Program-made: the position numbers and the translations under genes
The notes under the pieces: generated by a model
Databases searched by the model: none
Told to the model about the DNA's origin: nothing
Seen by the model: the letters and a program-made list of their open reading frames with translations, nothing else
Part shown: positions 52,249 through 64,000 of the stretch, piece after piece
Layout: every line of letters starts with the position of its first letter
How positions within the stretch are numbered: position 1 is the first letter of the stretch
DNA from: Cherax quadricarinatus
Taxonomy: Eukaryota; Arthropoda; Malacostraca; Decapoda; Parastacidae
Assembly (NCBI RefSeq): GCF_038502225.1
Contig: NW_027195547.1
Span: forward strand, 81,001 to 145,000
Reading direction: 5' to 3'
Length of the DNA: 64,000 nucleotides

Positions 52249-53118
52249 TCAGTTTAAAGTCCTAGACAAATCATCAATTACCCTCTCAATCAAATTCACT
52301 AATGCAACCACTCTAGCCCCAGAGAGATGAATCCCATCCCTTGCATACCTATCACATTTGCCATAGAATTTGTCCCAGTTAACAATGAATGGGATCGCAA
52401 GTGTCTTGCAGTACCTGTCTAGCCAGCAATTTATACCAATTGCCCTAGACATTCATTCATTGCCTACTCCCTTTCTAGGCAAGATGCTACATATGGTTGG
52501 GATCCCTCCCTTAGACCTGACTACTTCTATGGCTGACCTGTACTTATCCAGTAGCACCTGTCTCTTGCCCTTCCCAATGTCATTACCCCCAGCACTAAGA
52601 CAGATAATGGGCTTGTTCCCATTACCTGACATAATATTATCTAAACTGTTGACTGTGTCACTAACACCAGCTCCTGGGAGGCACACCCTCTGTCTGACCT
52701 TCCTATCTCTGTCACAAAAAGCATGGTCCATATATCTTACATGAGAATCTCCTACAATTAGAATATTCATATCTTGATTAGCAGGGTAGTCAGTGATACC
52801 TTTAACCTCACTAACAACTGAAGCACACTCATCCAGGAGAACAGAGAATCGATTTTCTACCTTCACATCTTCTCTATTAACCCTCCTTATCTTCCTTTAT
52901 CCTGAATTGTGAACCACTTGCCACTTAAAGCGACTGCCACTCTCACTGCTGGTGATCATTTCCTCCTTACCAGCTCCATCCATCTCACACTCACTCCCAA
53001 ACCAATCTAGGTGAAGCTTCAGCCTCCTATTTTCCTCCTGAAGAAGTAGAACCTCCTTCTTCAACACTTTAACCTGAGATTCTAAAACACTACAACAAGC
53101 CGTGGTGCTCGGCAACAC
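52249..53118 (-). pseudogene. CR1-like ORF1 with coiled coil and SGNH/GDSL esterase domain
   Basis: One continuous frame of about 290 codons has two in-frame stops, TAA at 52897-52899 and TGA at 52453-52455, and no frameshift. The N-terminus (LESQVKVLKKEVLLLQEENR) is a leucine-rich coiled coil suited to oligomerisation. The esterase follows: ILIVGDSHVRY (Ser at about 52746), PGAGVSDTV, SAGGNDIG (Asn at about 52584) and DGIHLSG (Asp about 52338, His about 52329). All four SGNH blocks are therefore present. Such esterase ORF1 proteins are known from CR1-like LINEs; their substrate in transposition is not settled. TGA probably replaced a Trp codon. Confidence 0.85.
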
Positions 53119-53220
53119 CCCACGCTAACACCCCGAGCTTAGTACAGGTATTACCTCACGTGACCACTGACCTCGGCGTACTGAACCACTGACCTCAGCG
53201 TACTGCCACTTTTCTTTAGA

Positions 53221-53604
53221 AAGGAAGGGAAGATAGTGGGAATGGGAGATAGAGTGAAGACAATGAGAGGCGATACTTAGATCTTGGGTTGGTTTTAAAA
53301 GCAAAATGGACAAGAAATGAGAAAGAAAATTGCTCTATGGAAGGAAACCGTAGAAATATTTAAAATAATTATTAATATACTGCAAGAGAAGTGAAAATAA
53401 AAATTATGGAATATGTGCACAATCAAGACTTTTATTAAATGAATGTCTTAATGATGCATATGGGACTTATTCCCACAAACTGTCGCTCTTAGTGTATGTG
53501 AAAAAGTAGGGGAGGAAAAAATGCAGCTACAGGTAAAGCCGAAATAATAGAAAACGAAATAAAAAAAACTGAGGAGTCTGTGGAGAAAATGAGGATGATG
53601 GAAA
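53221..53604. other. Unassigned purine-rich, AT-rich sequence
   Basis: No gene recognised. It lies between the 5' end of the CR1-like element and a second CR1-like 3' end. Confidence 0.4.
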
Positions 53605-54045
53605 AGAACACATTAGAAAGAAGGAGCAGTACAGCAGTGTTCCTTATACTTGAGAAACAACACTGCTGCAGGCCTACTAGACCCAGCTAAGTAGGTCTAA
53701 CTCACACTCACCCACACCAACTCATGCACACGCGTGTCTAACCTATTTTTAGAGCCACACGAGGTTGTAGCTTCAATGACGGTACTCGGGAGTTCGTTCC
53801 ACTCATCCACAACTATGTTAGGAAACCAATGTTTTCCTATATCCTTTCTAAATCTAATATTTTCCAACGCAAGCACACTGCTGAGAGTTCTGTTTTCGAT
53901 AGATATTTTTAGCACGTTATTTACAACCCCATTATTTATTCTAGCTTTCCATCCCCTAATCCCCTAATTCTACGCCTTTCCAGAGAGTGCAGATTCAGTG
54001 CCCTTAGTTTATCCTTCTTTGAAAGATTTCTGATACAAGGGATAA
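53605..54045 (-). mobile_element. Second CR1-like LINE 3' end
   Basis: The minus strand aligns with 49290-49800: the GGCCTGCAGCAGTGTTG-type 3' UTR, then the coding end (ENIRFRKDIGKHWFPNIVVD, EWNELPSTVIEATT). Only the last part of ORF2 and the 3' UTR are kept, a typical 5' truncation. It is head-to-tail with the longer copy, on the same strand. Confidence 0.8.
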
Positions 54046-54640
54046 ATGAAAGAACAATGCAGGAGCAGAGGAATCAGATCAAAATAATGAAAGAAGAATA
54101 CTTTAGTAGCGATGCTCATATTAGACCGTTATGCATAAGAGATAAGAGAGCAGAGTGAGACGTAGTGAACACAGGCAAAGCAATATGGTGGGGACTGCAA
54201 GAACGAGAATAAAGCAGGAAGTTACTGATAATCTGTGGGTTTTAGAAGGTCTGTGCTTAATCTTAAAGTAAAAGATGAAAAGAACAGAAACAAAAAATAA
54301 TAGAATTTTGTTTTGAGTGAACACTCGGACAAGAGGAATTAGAGCAGATGTATATATTTTACAGGATGGAGAAGCACTCCTGGGGCAAACGATGCCAAGT
54401 CAAACTTACCATGTAATTTGACGTTGCTCTAAATAGACTCTCGAGGCATAAAGCATTCTTGAAGACAAGGTAAAAGATCAAACAAGTAAAGCAGCCTTTG
54501 TCAAGCTCAACTTGAGGCCCACTCAAATTTTCCCATAATGAACAATAATTCAATGCCATCCACACCTCTGGATGATGGAGTTCGAGAATACGATGATCGA
54601 GTTCCTAGCAGGAAAATTGTGTGAGGCCTAATAGAAAAAG
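54046..54640. other. Unassigned AT-rich sequence
   Basis: No motif recognised. It could be the upstream part of the LINE relic that follows. Confidence 0.3.
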
Positions 54641-55014
54641 AAACAATAATAAGAACAAAGATAGCCCATAGTTCGGTCAGAGATGCAGAGAGAAATAAAG
54701 TCAGCAGAAAAACAAGAAGCGAAAATGCATGAGCGAGAAGTTGCACTGCAAATTGTAGCAGGAAATGTCAGTTCTGAACCGAATCTGTTTAACAAGAATA
54801 ACACAACAACATCACATTACAGGTGACACCAAAACACAAAGCATTATGATTGAAAAAAAATGGAAAGCTGAAAAGAAACAACAAAGTCTGTGATTTAAAG
54901 AAGCGGCGTCAGTAGAAACAGAAACACCAGCGAATTAAATCGAAATTGTGACCCGTACCCATAAGGAAGAATATGGTGAAGAAACGTTTGATCTAGGTGA
55001 ACTCTGAAAGAGAG

Positions 55015-55112
<98 letters not shown>

Positions 55113-55385
55113 AATCTAAAATAAATGAAGGAATGTAAGGCAACGAGAAGACAGTGAATTCAATCCCAATATTGAAAAACAATGAAGGTAGGAAGTGTTA
55201 AACACCAGACCAATATCACTGACATATTTAAGGTACCGAAAAAGATTATGAGAACTTGAGTGATTGATCACTTGGAGAGAAGTGGCCTCTTACTCAACCT
55301 CAAGCGTAAGTTTAGAGACGGCAGCTCCTGCTGACTCACACACCTGATACAAGTTTGTGATGAACATACTGAAGGAAAGTAGGTG
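54640..55385 (+). mobile_element. Old LINE relic interrupted by (GA)n
   Basis: The left part encodes RDAERNKVSRKTRSENA and REVALQIVAGNV, like the basic linker between endonuclease and RT in LINEs. The right part (55188-55385) encodes NTRPISLTYLRY, VIDHLERSGLLLN, FRDGSSC and LTHLIQVCDE, matching the pattern NYRPISLT..HLE..GLL..QHGFR.GRSC.TQLL. The right part is fairly firm, the left part weak. Confidence 0.5.
55017..55109. repeat. (GA)n microsatellite
   Basis: About 93 bp of pure GA dinucleotide, purine-only on the plus strand. Confidence 0.97.
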
Positions 55386-55516
55386 AGAGAAGAATGTGAA
55401 TAGTGTTCATATGATTGTATAGCAAGAAGACATCTGAGTCTGTACCCTATAAGATTCTGCGACGAAAACTTGAGGGTAATACACTCTAAATTCTGTACTA
55501 TTATTAGCCCTGCCTT
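55386..55516. other. Unassigned spacer
   Basis: No feature recognised before the 33-bp array. Confidence 0.4.
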
Positions 55517-57563
55517 GTACTGTATGTTGTATACTGTGTGAGCAGTGTTGTACTGTATGTTGTATACTGTGTGAACAGTGTTGTACTGTATGTTGTATAC
55601 TGTGTGAACAGTGTTGTACTGTATGTTGTATACTGTGTGAGCAGTGTTGTACTGTATGTTGTATACTGTGTGAACAGTGTTGTACTGTATGTTGTATACT
55701 GTGTGAACAGTGTTGTACTGTATGTTGTATACTGTGTGAACACTGTTGTACTGTATGCTGTATACTGTGTGAGCAGTGTTGTACTGTATGCTGTATACTG
55801 TGTGAGCAGTGTTGTACTGTATGTTGTATACTGTGTGAACAGTGTTGTACTGTATGTTGTATACTGTGTGAACAGTGTTGTACTGTATGTTGTATACTGT
55901 GTGAGCAGTGTTGTACTGTATGTTGTATACTGTGTGAGCAGTGTTGTACTGTATGTTGTATACTGTGTGAACAGTGTTGTACTGTATGTTGTATACTGTG
56001 TGAGCAGTGTTGTACTGTATGTTGTATACTGTGTGAACACTGTTGTACTGTATGCTGTATACTGTGTGAGCAGTGTTGTACTGTATGCTGTATACTGTGT
56101 GAGCAGTGTTGTACTGTATGCTGTATACTGTGTGAGCAGTGTTGTACTGTATGTTGTATACTGTGTGAGCAGTGTTGTACTGTATGTTGTATACTGTGTG
56201 AGCAGTGTTGTACTGTATGTTGTATACTGTGTGAACAGTGTTGTACTGTATGTTGTATACTGTGTGAACAGTGTTGTACTGTATGTTGTATACTGTGTGA
56301 GCAGTGTTGCACTGTATGTTGTATACTGTGTGAACACTGTTGTACTTTATGTTGTATACTGTGTGAACAGTGTTGTACTGTATGTTGTATACTGTGTGAA
56401 CAGTGTTTTACTGTATGTTGTATACTGTGTGAGCAGTGTTGTACTGTATGCTGTATACTGTGTGAGCAGTGTTGTACTGTATGTTGTATACTGTGTGAAC
56501 AGTGTTGTACTGTATGTTGTATACTGTGTGAACAGTGTTTTACTGTATGTTGTATACTGTGTGAGCAGTGTTGTACTGTATGCTGTATACTGTGTGAACA
56601 GTGTTGTACTGTATGTTGTATACTGTGTGAGCAGTGTTGTACTGCATGTTGTATACTGTGTGAACACTGTTGTACTGTATGTTGTATACTGTGTGAACAG
56701 TGTTTTACTGTATGTTGTATACTGTGTGAGCAGTGTTGTACTGTATGCTGTATACTGTGTGAACAGTGTTGTACTGTATGTTGTATACTGTGTGAGCAGT
56801 GTTGTACTGTATGCTGTATACTGTGTGAACAGTATTGTACTGTATGTTGTATACTGTGTGAGCAGTGTTGCACTGTATGTTGTATACTGTGTGAGCAGTG
56901 TTGTACTGTATGTTGTATACTGTGTGAGCAGTGTTGTACTGTATGTTGTATACTGTGTGAACACTGTTGTACTGTATGTTGTATACTGTGTGAACAGTGT
57001 TGTACTGTATGTTGTATACTGTGTGAGCAGTGTTGTACTGTATGCTGTATACTTTGTGAACAGTGTTGTACTGTATGTTGTATACTGTGTGAGCAGTGTT
57101 GTACTGTATGCTGCATACTGTGTGAACAGTATTGTACTGTATGTTGTATACTGTGTGAGCAGTGTTGCACTGTATGTTGTATACTGTGTGAGCAGTGTTG
57201 TACTGTATGTTGTATACTGTGTGAGCAGTGTTGTACTGTATGTTGTATACTGTGTGAGCAGTGTTGTACTGTATGTTGTATACTGTGTGAGCAGTGTTGT
57301 ACTGTATGTTGTATACTGTGTGAGCAGTGTTGTACTGTATGTTGTATACTGTGTGAGCAGTGTTGTACTGTATGTTGTATACTGTGTGAGCAGTGTTGTA
57401 CTGTATGTTGTATACTGTGTGAGCAGTGTTGTACTGTATGTTGTATACTGTGTGAGCAGTGTTGTACTGTATGTTGTATACTGTGTGAGCAGTGTTGTAC
57501 TGTATGTTGTATACTGTGTGAGCAGTGTTGTACTGTATGTTGTATACTGTGTGAACAGTGTTG
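55517..57563. repeat. 33-bp tandem repeat, about 62 units
   Basis: The unit includes GTACTGTATGTTGTATACTG then TGTGAGCAGTGTT. It is 11 codons and nearly stop-free on both strands, giving ORFs of 681 (plus, VVLYVVYCVSS) and 587 (minus, HSIQHTVQHCS) codons. Marker variants (GTGTTGCACTG at about 56869 and 57166; AACAGTATTGTACTG at about 56828 and 57125) recur 297 bp apart, a nine-unit block. The last dozen units are uniform. Confidence 0.97.
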
Positions 57564-59094
57564 GAGATCTTTATTCAGGGTAACTTTATGTTCTACTTTC
57601 TACGTAAGCTTTCCTGTGCAAGTTGAATTCCAAGTTACTCAAGTATAGTAAAAATAGGAGTAGACAGGAATAACAAGGAATGCACTACAGAGGGTCATTC
57701 ATACATACTGTTTCCAGTATACAGACAAATGTATACCTGCATGCATATTCAAAAGTAATAATGATTATTAATACTGACGACAATTAGTCGTGGCTACAAA
57801 ACGACCAGAACAACCTACAAGATCAATCAGAATGATGCCTACCAGAATTCAACCCCAAATTTTTGTGGCAACTTTTTCAAAATCCTGAAACTCCGCCACC
57901 GAGAGTTTTTTTGGTTGTCTGAGATATTTCACGATGTTGGGAAAGAGTTCAGGTGGTCATTGTTCAAAGAATTTTGTCCCCGTTACCGTTAACAAGCCTT
58001 CGATGGCGATTAAATGAGGCATTTTCGAATTATAAGCAAAATAATATAAATTGTGAAGTAAAAAGAAAAAAAAAAAGATTCAGACGGCGTAAAACACAAG
58101 TGAAAAAAAAAATCTAGAAAAATATAATAAGAAGTATAAAATAGTGTGAGATGGAGGTGGGAAGCTGCACAGTTCTGAAGATTGATCTCACGGTGTCGCT
58201 GGTCACATCTTGTATCCATCGGTTTTTCACTATGATTTTTGGGAAACGTTTCTTCAATAGATTTCTATAACGTTTTTGGCTGAGGAATATCAGTTCTTAT
58301 AGACAAGATCTGAGATGACATAGTGATCTGTTTATTTAAGAAAACTGTTTATGGTCAACATAAAACGATTGTTAGATTATGCGGAGAAGAATCAACCTGT
58401 TATACTCGTTCTTATGTTTCACTAATTAAGCTGCTTACCAGCACCCACACACACACACACACACACAAGCACGCACGCACATTAATTTGAGAAAAATGAC
58501 TGTCCTGCAAATTGGCAAATCCACCACAATGTTGACCCTGCAAGCATACGCAAGCACATACATCATTCCACGTAAACACGCGAGCACATACACTATTCAT
58601 CATAAACACACAAGCACATACATCATTCCACGTAAACAGACAAACACATCTACCACGTCATATGCACACAAAAGCACATGATACCTTCTACCGGCTTACC
58701 ACACGCCTAAACATGATTATCAATGCAATGAGGCAATGAAATCTAATGTCTCGTTGGTGAAATAGGAAGACAAATAGAATGGGGAGGAAGGTAAGACAAA
58801 GCAAAAGTGTACGATGGACTAAAAGTACATTGCAAAAAAATCAAAATAGATGGCGGTGAAAATATATCATGATTTGGGAAGATAAATTTTCTTCGGCTTT
58901 CCTATCATTTACCTAGGTGAGTTACTTGCTTTATCTTGTCCTCAGATTTCCTCCGCTACTAACTGTGACTTGTGAAGCAAGTACATACCTAAATTTCAAT
59001 CGTTTTTAAAGCGAACTTCCCCATTTTTTTGTTCGTATGTTTCTCCAGTTTTCTTGTGCCACACGATACACTTCCATAACTGTGATGCGTTGAT
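57564..59094. other. Mostly unassigned AT-rich sequence
   Basis: It contains a short (CA)n at 58446-58469 and a 30-bp repeat (CACATACATCATTCCACGTA, about four units) at about 58553-58675. No gene recognised. Confidence 0.4.
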
Positions 59095-62000
59095 GGTGAT
59101 GAAGAGTGGCGGACTGGTGGTGAGAGAGATGGACTAGTGGTGAGAGTGATGGACTGGTGGTGAGAGTGATGGACTGGTGGTGAGAGAGATGGACTGGTGG
59201 TGAGAGTGATGGACTGGTGGTGAGAAAGATGGACTAGTGGTGAGAGTGATGGACTGGTGGTGAGAGTGATGGACTGGTGGTGAGAGTGATAGACTGTTGG
59301 TGAGCTTGTTGGAGTGGTGGTGAGAATGATGGACTGGTGGTGAGAGAGGTGGACTGGTGGTGAGAGTGAAGGACTGGTGGTAAGAGTGATGGACTGGTGG
59401 TGAGAGTGATGGACTGGTGGTGAGGGTGGTGGACTGGTGGTGACAGTGTTGGACTGGTGGTGAGAGTGATGGGCTTGTGGTGAGGGTGATGGACTGGTGG
59501 TGATGGTGATGGTCTGGTGGTGAGGGTGATGGACTAGTGGTGAGAGTGATGGACTGGTGGTGAGGGTGGTGGGCCGGTGGTGAGAGTGATGGACTGGTGG
59601 TGAGGGTGATGGACTGGTGGTGAGGGTGATGAACAGGTGGTCAGGGTGATGAACAGGTGGTGAGGGTGATGGACTGGTGGTGAGGGTGATGGACTGGTGG
59701 TGAGGGTGATGGACTGGTGGTGAGAGAGATGGACTGGTGGTGAGAGTGATGGACTGGTGGTGAGAATGATGGACTGGTGGTGAGAATGATGGACTGGTGG
59801 TGAGAGTGATGGAATGGTGGTGAGAGTGATGGACTGGTGGTGAGGGTGGTGGACTGGTGGTGACAGTGTTGGACTGGTGGTGAGGGTGATGGACTGCTGG
59901 TGACAGTAATGGACTGGAGGCGAGGGTGATGGACTGGTGGTGAGAGAGATGGACTGGTGGTGAGAGTGATGGACTGGTGGTGAGAGTGATGGACTGGTGG
60001 TGAGAGTGATAGACTGGTGGTGAGAATGATGGACTGGTGGTGAGAATGATGGACTGGTGGTGAGAGAGGTGGAATGGTGGTGAGAGTGAAGGACTGGTGG
60101 TAAGAGTGATGGACTGGTGGTGAGGGTGGTGGACTGGTGGTGACAGTGTTGGACTGGTGGTGAGAGTGATGGACTGCTGGTGAGAGTAATGGACTTGAGG
60201 CGAGGGTGATGGACTGGTGGTGAGAGTGATGGACTGGTGGTGAGAGAGATGGACTGGTGGTGAGAGTGATGGACTGGTGGTGAGAGAGATGGACTGGTGG
60301 TGAGAGTGATGGACTGGTGGTGAGAGTGATGGAATGGTGGTGAGAGTGATGGAATGGTGGTGAGAGTGATGGACTGGTGGTAAGAGTGAGGGACTGGTGG
60401 TGAGAGTGATGGACTGGTGGTGAGAGTGATGGACTGGTGGTAAGAGTGAGGGACTGGTGGTGACAGTGTTGGCCTGGTGGAGAGGGTGATGGACTGCTAG
60501 TGAGAGTAATGGACTGGAGGCGAGGGTGATGGACTGGTGGTGAGGGTGATGGACTGGTGGTGAGAGAGATGGACTGGTGGTGAGAGTGATGGACTGGTGG
60601 TGAGAGTGATGGACTGGTGGTGAGAGTGATGGAATGGTGGTGAGAGTGATGGACTGGTGGTAAGAGTGAGGGACTGGTGGTGAGAGTGATGGACTGGTGG
60701 TGAGAGTGATGGACTGGTGGTAAGAGTGAGGGACTGGTGGTGACAGTGTTGGCCTGGTGGAGAGGGTGATGGACTGCTAGTGAGAGTAATGGACTGGAGG
60801 CGAGGGTGATGGACTGGTGGTGAGGGTGATGGACTGGTGGTCAGGGTGAAGGACTGCTGGTGAGAGTGATGGACTGGCGATGAGGGTAATGGACTGGTGG
60901 TGAGGGTGATGAGTCTGGTGGTGAGGTTGATGGACTGGTGGTGAGGGTGATGGACTTGCGGTGAGGGTAATGGACTGGTGGTGAGGGTGATGAGTCTGGT
61001 GGTGAGGGTGATGGACTGGTGGAGAGGGGGAAATACTGGTGGTGAGGGTTATGGACTTGCGGTGAGAGTGATGGACTGGTGGTGAGAGTGAAGGACTGGT
61101 GGTGAGGGTGAAGGACTCGTGGTGAGGGTGATGGACCTGTGGTGAGGGTGATGGTCTGGTAGTGGAGGTGATGGACTGGTGGTAAGGGTGATGGTCTGGT
61201 GGTGAGGGGGACGGACTAGTGGTGAGAGTGATGGGCTTGTGGTGAGGGTGATGGACTGGTGGTGAGGGTGATGGTCTGGTGGTGAGGGTGATGGACTAGT
61301 GGTGAGGGTGATGGACTGGTGGTGAGGGTGATGGACTGGTTGGGAGGATGAAGGACTGTGTTTCCAGAAGTCCATCTGTGTCCCCTCAGATGAACTCCCT
61401 TCCACACTTCCCTTGCTGGTGATGGACTGAGGGTGATGGTCTGGTGGTGAGGGTGATGGACTGGTGGTGGGTGATGGACTGGTGGTGAGGGTGATGGACT
61501 GGTGGTGAGGGTGATGGACTGGTGGGGAGGGTGATGGACTGGTGGTGTGGTTGATGGACTGGTAGGGAGGGTGATGGACTGGTGGTGCGGGTGATGGACT
61601 GGTGGTGAGGGTGATGGGCTGTTGGGGAGGGTGATGGGCTGGTGGTGAGGGTGATGGACTGGTGGTGAGGGTGATGTACTGGTGGTGAGGGTGATGGACT
61701 GGTGGTGAGGGTGATGGACTGGTGGTGTGGGTGATGGACTGGTGGGAAGGGTGGTGGACTGGTGGTGAAGCTGATGAACAGGTGGTGAGGGTGATGAACT
61801 GGTGGTCAGGATGATGGACTGGTAGGGAGGGTGAAGAATTGTGATTCCAAAAGTCCATCTGTGTCCCCTCAGATGAACTCCCTTTCTCACTTCCCTTGCT
61901 GGTGGTGTTGTGGTGAGGGTGAAGGACTGGCGGTGTGGGTGATAGACTGGTGGTGAGGGAGATCGACAAGTGGTGATGGTGATGGACTGGTGGTGAGGGT

Positions 62001-64000
62001 GATGGACTGGTGTGGGTGATGGACTGGAGGGGACGGTGATGGACTGGTGGTGTGCGTGATGGATTCGTGGTGTGGGTGATGGACTGGTGGTGAGAGTGAC
62101 GGACTGGTGGTGAGGGTGATAAACTGGTGGTGAGGGTGATGGACTGGAGGGGAGGGTGATGGACTGGCGGTGAGAGTGATGGACTGGTGGTGTGGGTGAT
62201 GGACTGACGGTGAGAATGATGGACTGGTGGTGAGGGTGATCGACTGGTGGAGAGGGTGAAGGACTGGTGGTGTGGGTTATGGACTGGTGGGGAGGGTGAA
62301 GGACTGTTGGTGAGGGTGATGGATTGGTGGTGAGGGTGATGGACTGGTGGTGTGGGTGATGGACTGGTGGGGATGGTGATGGACTGGTGCTGTGGGTGAT
62401 GGACTGGTGGTGAGGGTGATGGAATGGTGGTGAGGGTGATGGACTGGTGGGAAGGGTATTGGACTGGTGGGGAGGGTGAAGGACTGTGTTTCCGGAAGTC
62501 CATCTGTGTCCACTCAGATGACCTCCCTTCCACACTTCCCTTGCTGGTGATGGTGTTGTGGTGAGGGTGAAGGACTGGTGGTGTGGGTGATGGACTGGTG
62601 GTGTGCGAGATGGACTGGTGGTGTGGGTGATGGACTGGTGGTGAGGGTGATGGACTGGTGGTGAGGGTGATGGACTGGTATTGTGGGTGATGGACTGGTG
62701 GTGTGGGTGATGGATTGGTTGTGAGTTTGATGGACTGGTGGGGTGGGTAATGGTCTGGTGATGTGGGTGATGGACTCATGGTGAGTGTGATGGACTGGTG
62801 GTGAGGGTGATGGACTGTTGGTTTGCTTTGGACTGACGGTGAGGGTGATGGACTGGTGGTGAGGGTGATGGACTTGTGGTGTGGGTGATGGGCTGACGGT
62901 GAGGGTGATCGACTAGTGGGGAGTGTGATGGACTGTTGGTGATTGTGATGGTCTGGTGGGGAGGGTGAAGGACTGGTGAGGGTGATCGTCTGGTGGTGAG
63001 GGTGATGGACTGGTGGTGAGAGTGATGGACTGGTGAGGAGGGTGATGGTCTGGTAGTGAGGGTGATGGGCTGGTGGTGAGGGTGATGGTCAGTTGGTGAG
63101 GGTGATTGACTGGTGGGGAGGGTGAAGGACTGTGTGTCCAGGAGTCCATCTGTGTCCCCTCAGATGAACTCCCTTCCACACTTCCCTTGCTGGTGATGGA
63201 CTGTTGGTGAGGGTGATGGTCAGTTGGTGAGGGTGATTGACTGGTGGGGAGGGTGAAGGACTGTGTGTCCAGGAGTCCATCTGTGTCCCCTCAGATGAAC
63301 TCCCTTCCACACTTCCCTTGCTGGTGATGGACTGGTGGTGAGGGTGATGGACTGGTGGTGAGGGTGATGGACTGGTGGTGAGGGTGATGGACTGGTGGAG
63401 AGGGTGAAGGACTGTGTTTCCAGAAGTCCATCTGTGTCCCCTCAGAAGAACTCCCTTCCACACTTCCCTGGCTGGTGATGGACTGGTGGTGAGGGTGATG
63501 GACTGGTGAGGGTGATCGTCTGGTGGTGAGGGTGATGGACTGGTGGTGAGAGTGATGGACTGGTGAGGAGGGTGATGGTCTGGTAGTGAGGGTGATGGGC
63601 TGGTGGTGAGGGTGATGGTCAGTTGGTGAGGGTGATTGACTGGTGGGGAGGGTGAAGGACTGTGTCTCCAGGAGTACATCTGTGTCCCCTCAGTTGAACT
63701 CCCTTCCACACTTCCCTTGCTGGTGATGGACTGTTGGTGAGGGTGATGGACTGGTGGTGAGGGTGATGGACTTGTGGTGAGAGTGATGGACTGGTAAGGA
63801 GGGTGATGGTCAGTTGGTGAGGGTGATTGACTGGTGGGGAGGGTGAAGGACTGTGTGTCCAGGAGTCCATCTGTGTCCCCTCAGATGAACTCCCTTCCAC
63901 ACTTCCCTTGCTGGTGATGGACTGGTGGTGAGGGTGATGGGCTGGTGGTGAGGGTGATGGACTGACGGTGAGGGAGATGGACTGGTGGTGGACTGGTGGG
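59095..64000. repeat. 20-bp tandem array with embedded spacers, running off the window
   Basis: The unit is TGAGAGTGATGGACTGGTGG, with AGAG/AGGG and GACT/GAAT variants. From 61349 onward a spacer of about 67 bp with TCCATCTGTGTCCCCTCAGA and CCTTCCACACTTCCCTTGCT recurs at about 61349, 61838, 62484, 63122, 63255, 63411, 63657 and 63848. The minus strand is almost free of stops (up to 576 codons, PPVHHPHHQSITLTTSPSPS), because three 20-bp units make a 20-codon cycle. A Ser/Thr/Pro-rich coding exon cannot be strictly excluded, but nothing supports it. Confidence 0.96.

Larger units (their letters stand above)
49290..53220 (-). mobile_element. Nearly full-length CR1-like LINE
   Basis: On the minus strand: a 5' region with a repeated CACTGACCTCGGCGTACTG-type motif (about 53155-53205), ORF1 with coiled coil and SGNH esterase, ORF2 with AP-type endonuclease and RT, and a 3' UTR ending with GGCCTGCTGCAGTGTTCC and a TTCTTATTGAGTCC end. 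The order and the esterase ORF1 are known for CR1-group LINEs. The length of about 3.9 kb is near complete. Several frame changes in ORF2 and two stops in ORF1 make it inactive. Confidence 0.85.

Noticed and set aside
55407..57583. 681- and 587-codon open frames in the 33-bp array
   Set aside because: Both strands are open over the same units. The sequence is a noncoding tandem repeat by every other sign.
61049..62779. 576-codon mucin-like Ser/Thr/Pro/His open frame
   Set aside because: A 20-bp unit read through three phases gives a 20-codon cycle, and a second minus-strand frame (439 codons) is open too. Kept only as a finding because the spacer stays in phase.

Overview
The window looks like intergenic or intronic, repeat-dominated DNA from an animal with a very repeat-rich genome. 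A decapod crustacean (crayfish- or crab-like) is my inference. It rests on the mixture of CR1/Jockey-type LINEs, Penelope-like elements (PLEs) with GIY-YIG endonuclease, an AT-rich MITE with GTCGTGCCGAATA ends, and long (TG)n, (TA)n and minisatellite arrays. I find no intact host protein-coding gene, rRNA or functional tRNA. The long open frames inside the arrays exist because the repeat units are multiples of three without stops, often on both strands.

Layout. 0-3.9 kb: a 5'-truncated LINE (minus strand) between two (TG)n tracts, an inverted tRNA-like SINE pair, two PLE-type foldback insertions with hammerhead-ribozyme motifs, and (CT)n and (TA)n tracts. 3.9-9.9 kb: a 26/27-bp satellite of about 230 units. 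10.0-13.4 kb: decayed Penelope-like elements, including RT plus GIY-YIG and a second N-terminal part joined through a shared terminal repeat. 13.5-16.2 kb: a dispersed repeat, (TA)n split by a MITE, and a possible LTR. 16.2-27.1 kb: a 10.9-kb satellite that changes from 58-bp to 60-bp units and has higher-order repeats. 27.1-36.7 kb: AT-rich DNA with 21-, 40-, 39- and 46-bp arrays and one possible small host exon at 34.27 kb. 36.7-43.3 kb: another hammerhead foldback, a LINE with a 391-aa open frame, a cluster of decayed PLE-type repeats and a 25-bp array. 44.2-49.1 kb: a PLE relic and four LINE pieces strung together by (CA)n tracts. 49.3-54.0 kb: a nearly full-length CR1-like LINE (minus strand) with an SGNH-esterase ORF1, EN and RT, then a second 3' end. 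54.6-55.4 kb: another LINE relic cut by (GA)n. 55.5-57.6 kb: a 33-bp array. 59.1-64.0 kb: a 20-bp array with an embedded spacer of about 67 bp, running off the window.

Nine minisatellite arrays cover about 29.6 kb (about 46%) of the window by my coordinates. The most interesting signals are three. First, hammerhead-ribozyme motifs sit in PLE-type foldback insertions whose duplicated target sites all begin AACTC, one supported by a pre-insertion paralogue inside the window. Second, 5'-truncated LINEs alternate with (CA)n tracts, implying insertion into, or seeding of, microsatellites. Third, several satellites show nested higher-order structure like that of centromeric arrays. Nothing here works as an operon or pathway; the elements interact by nesting, truncation and seeding.
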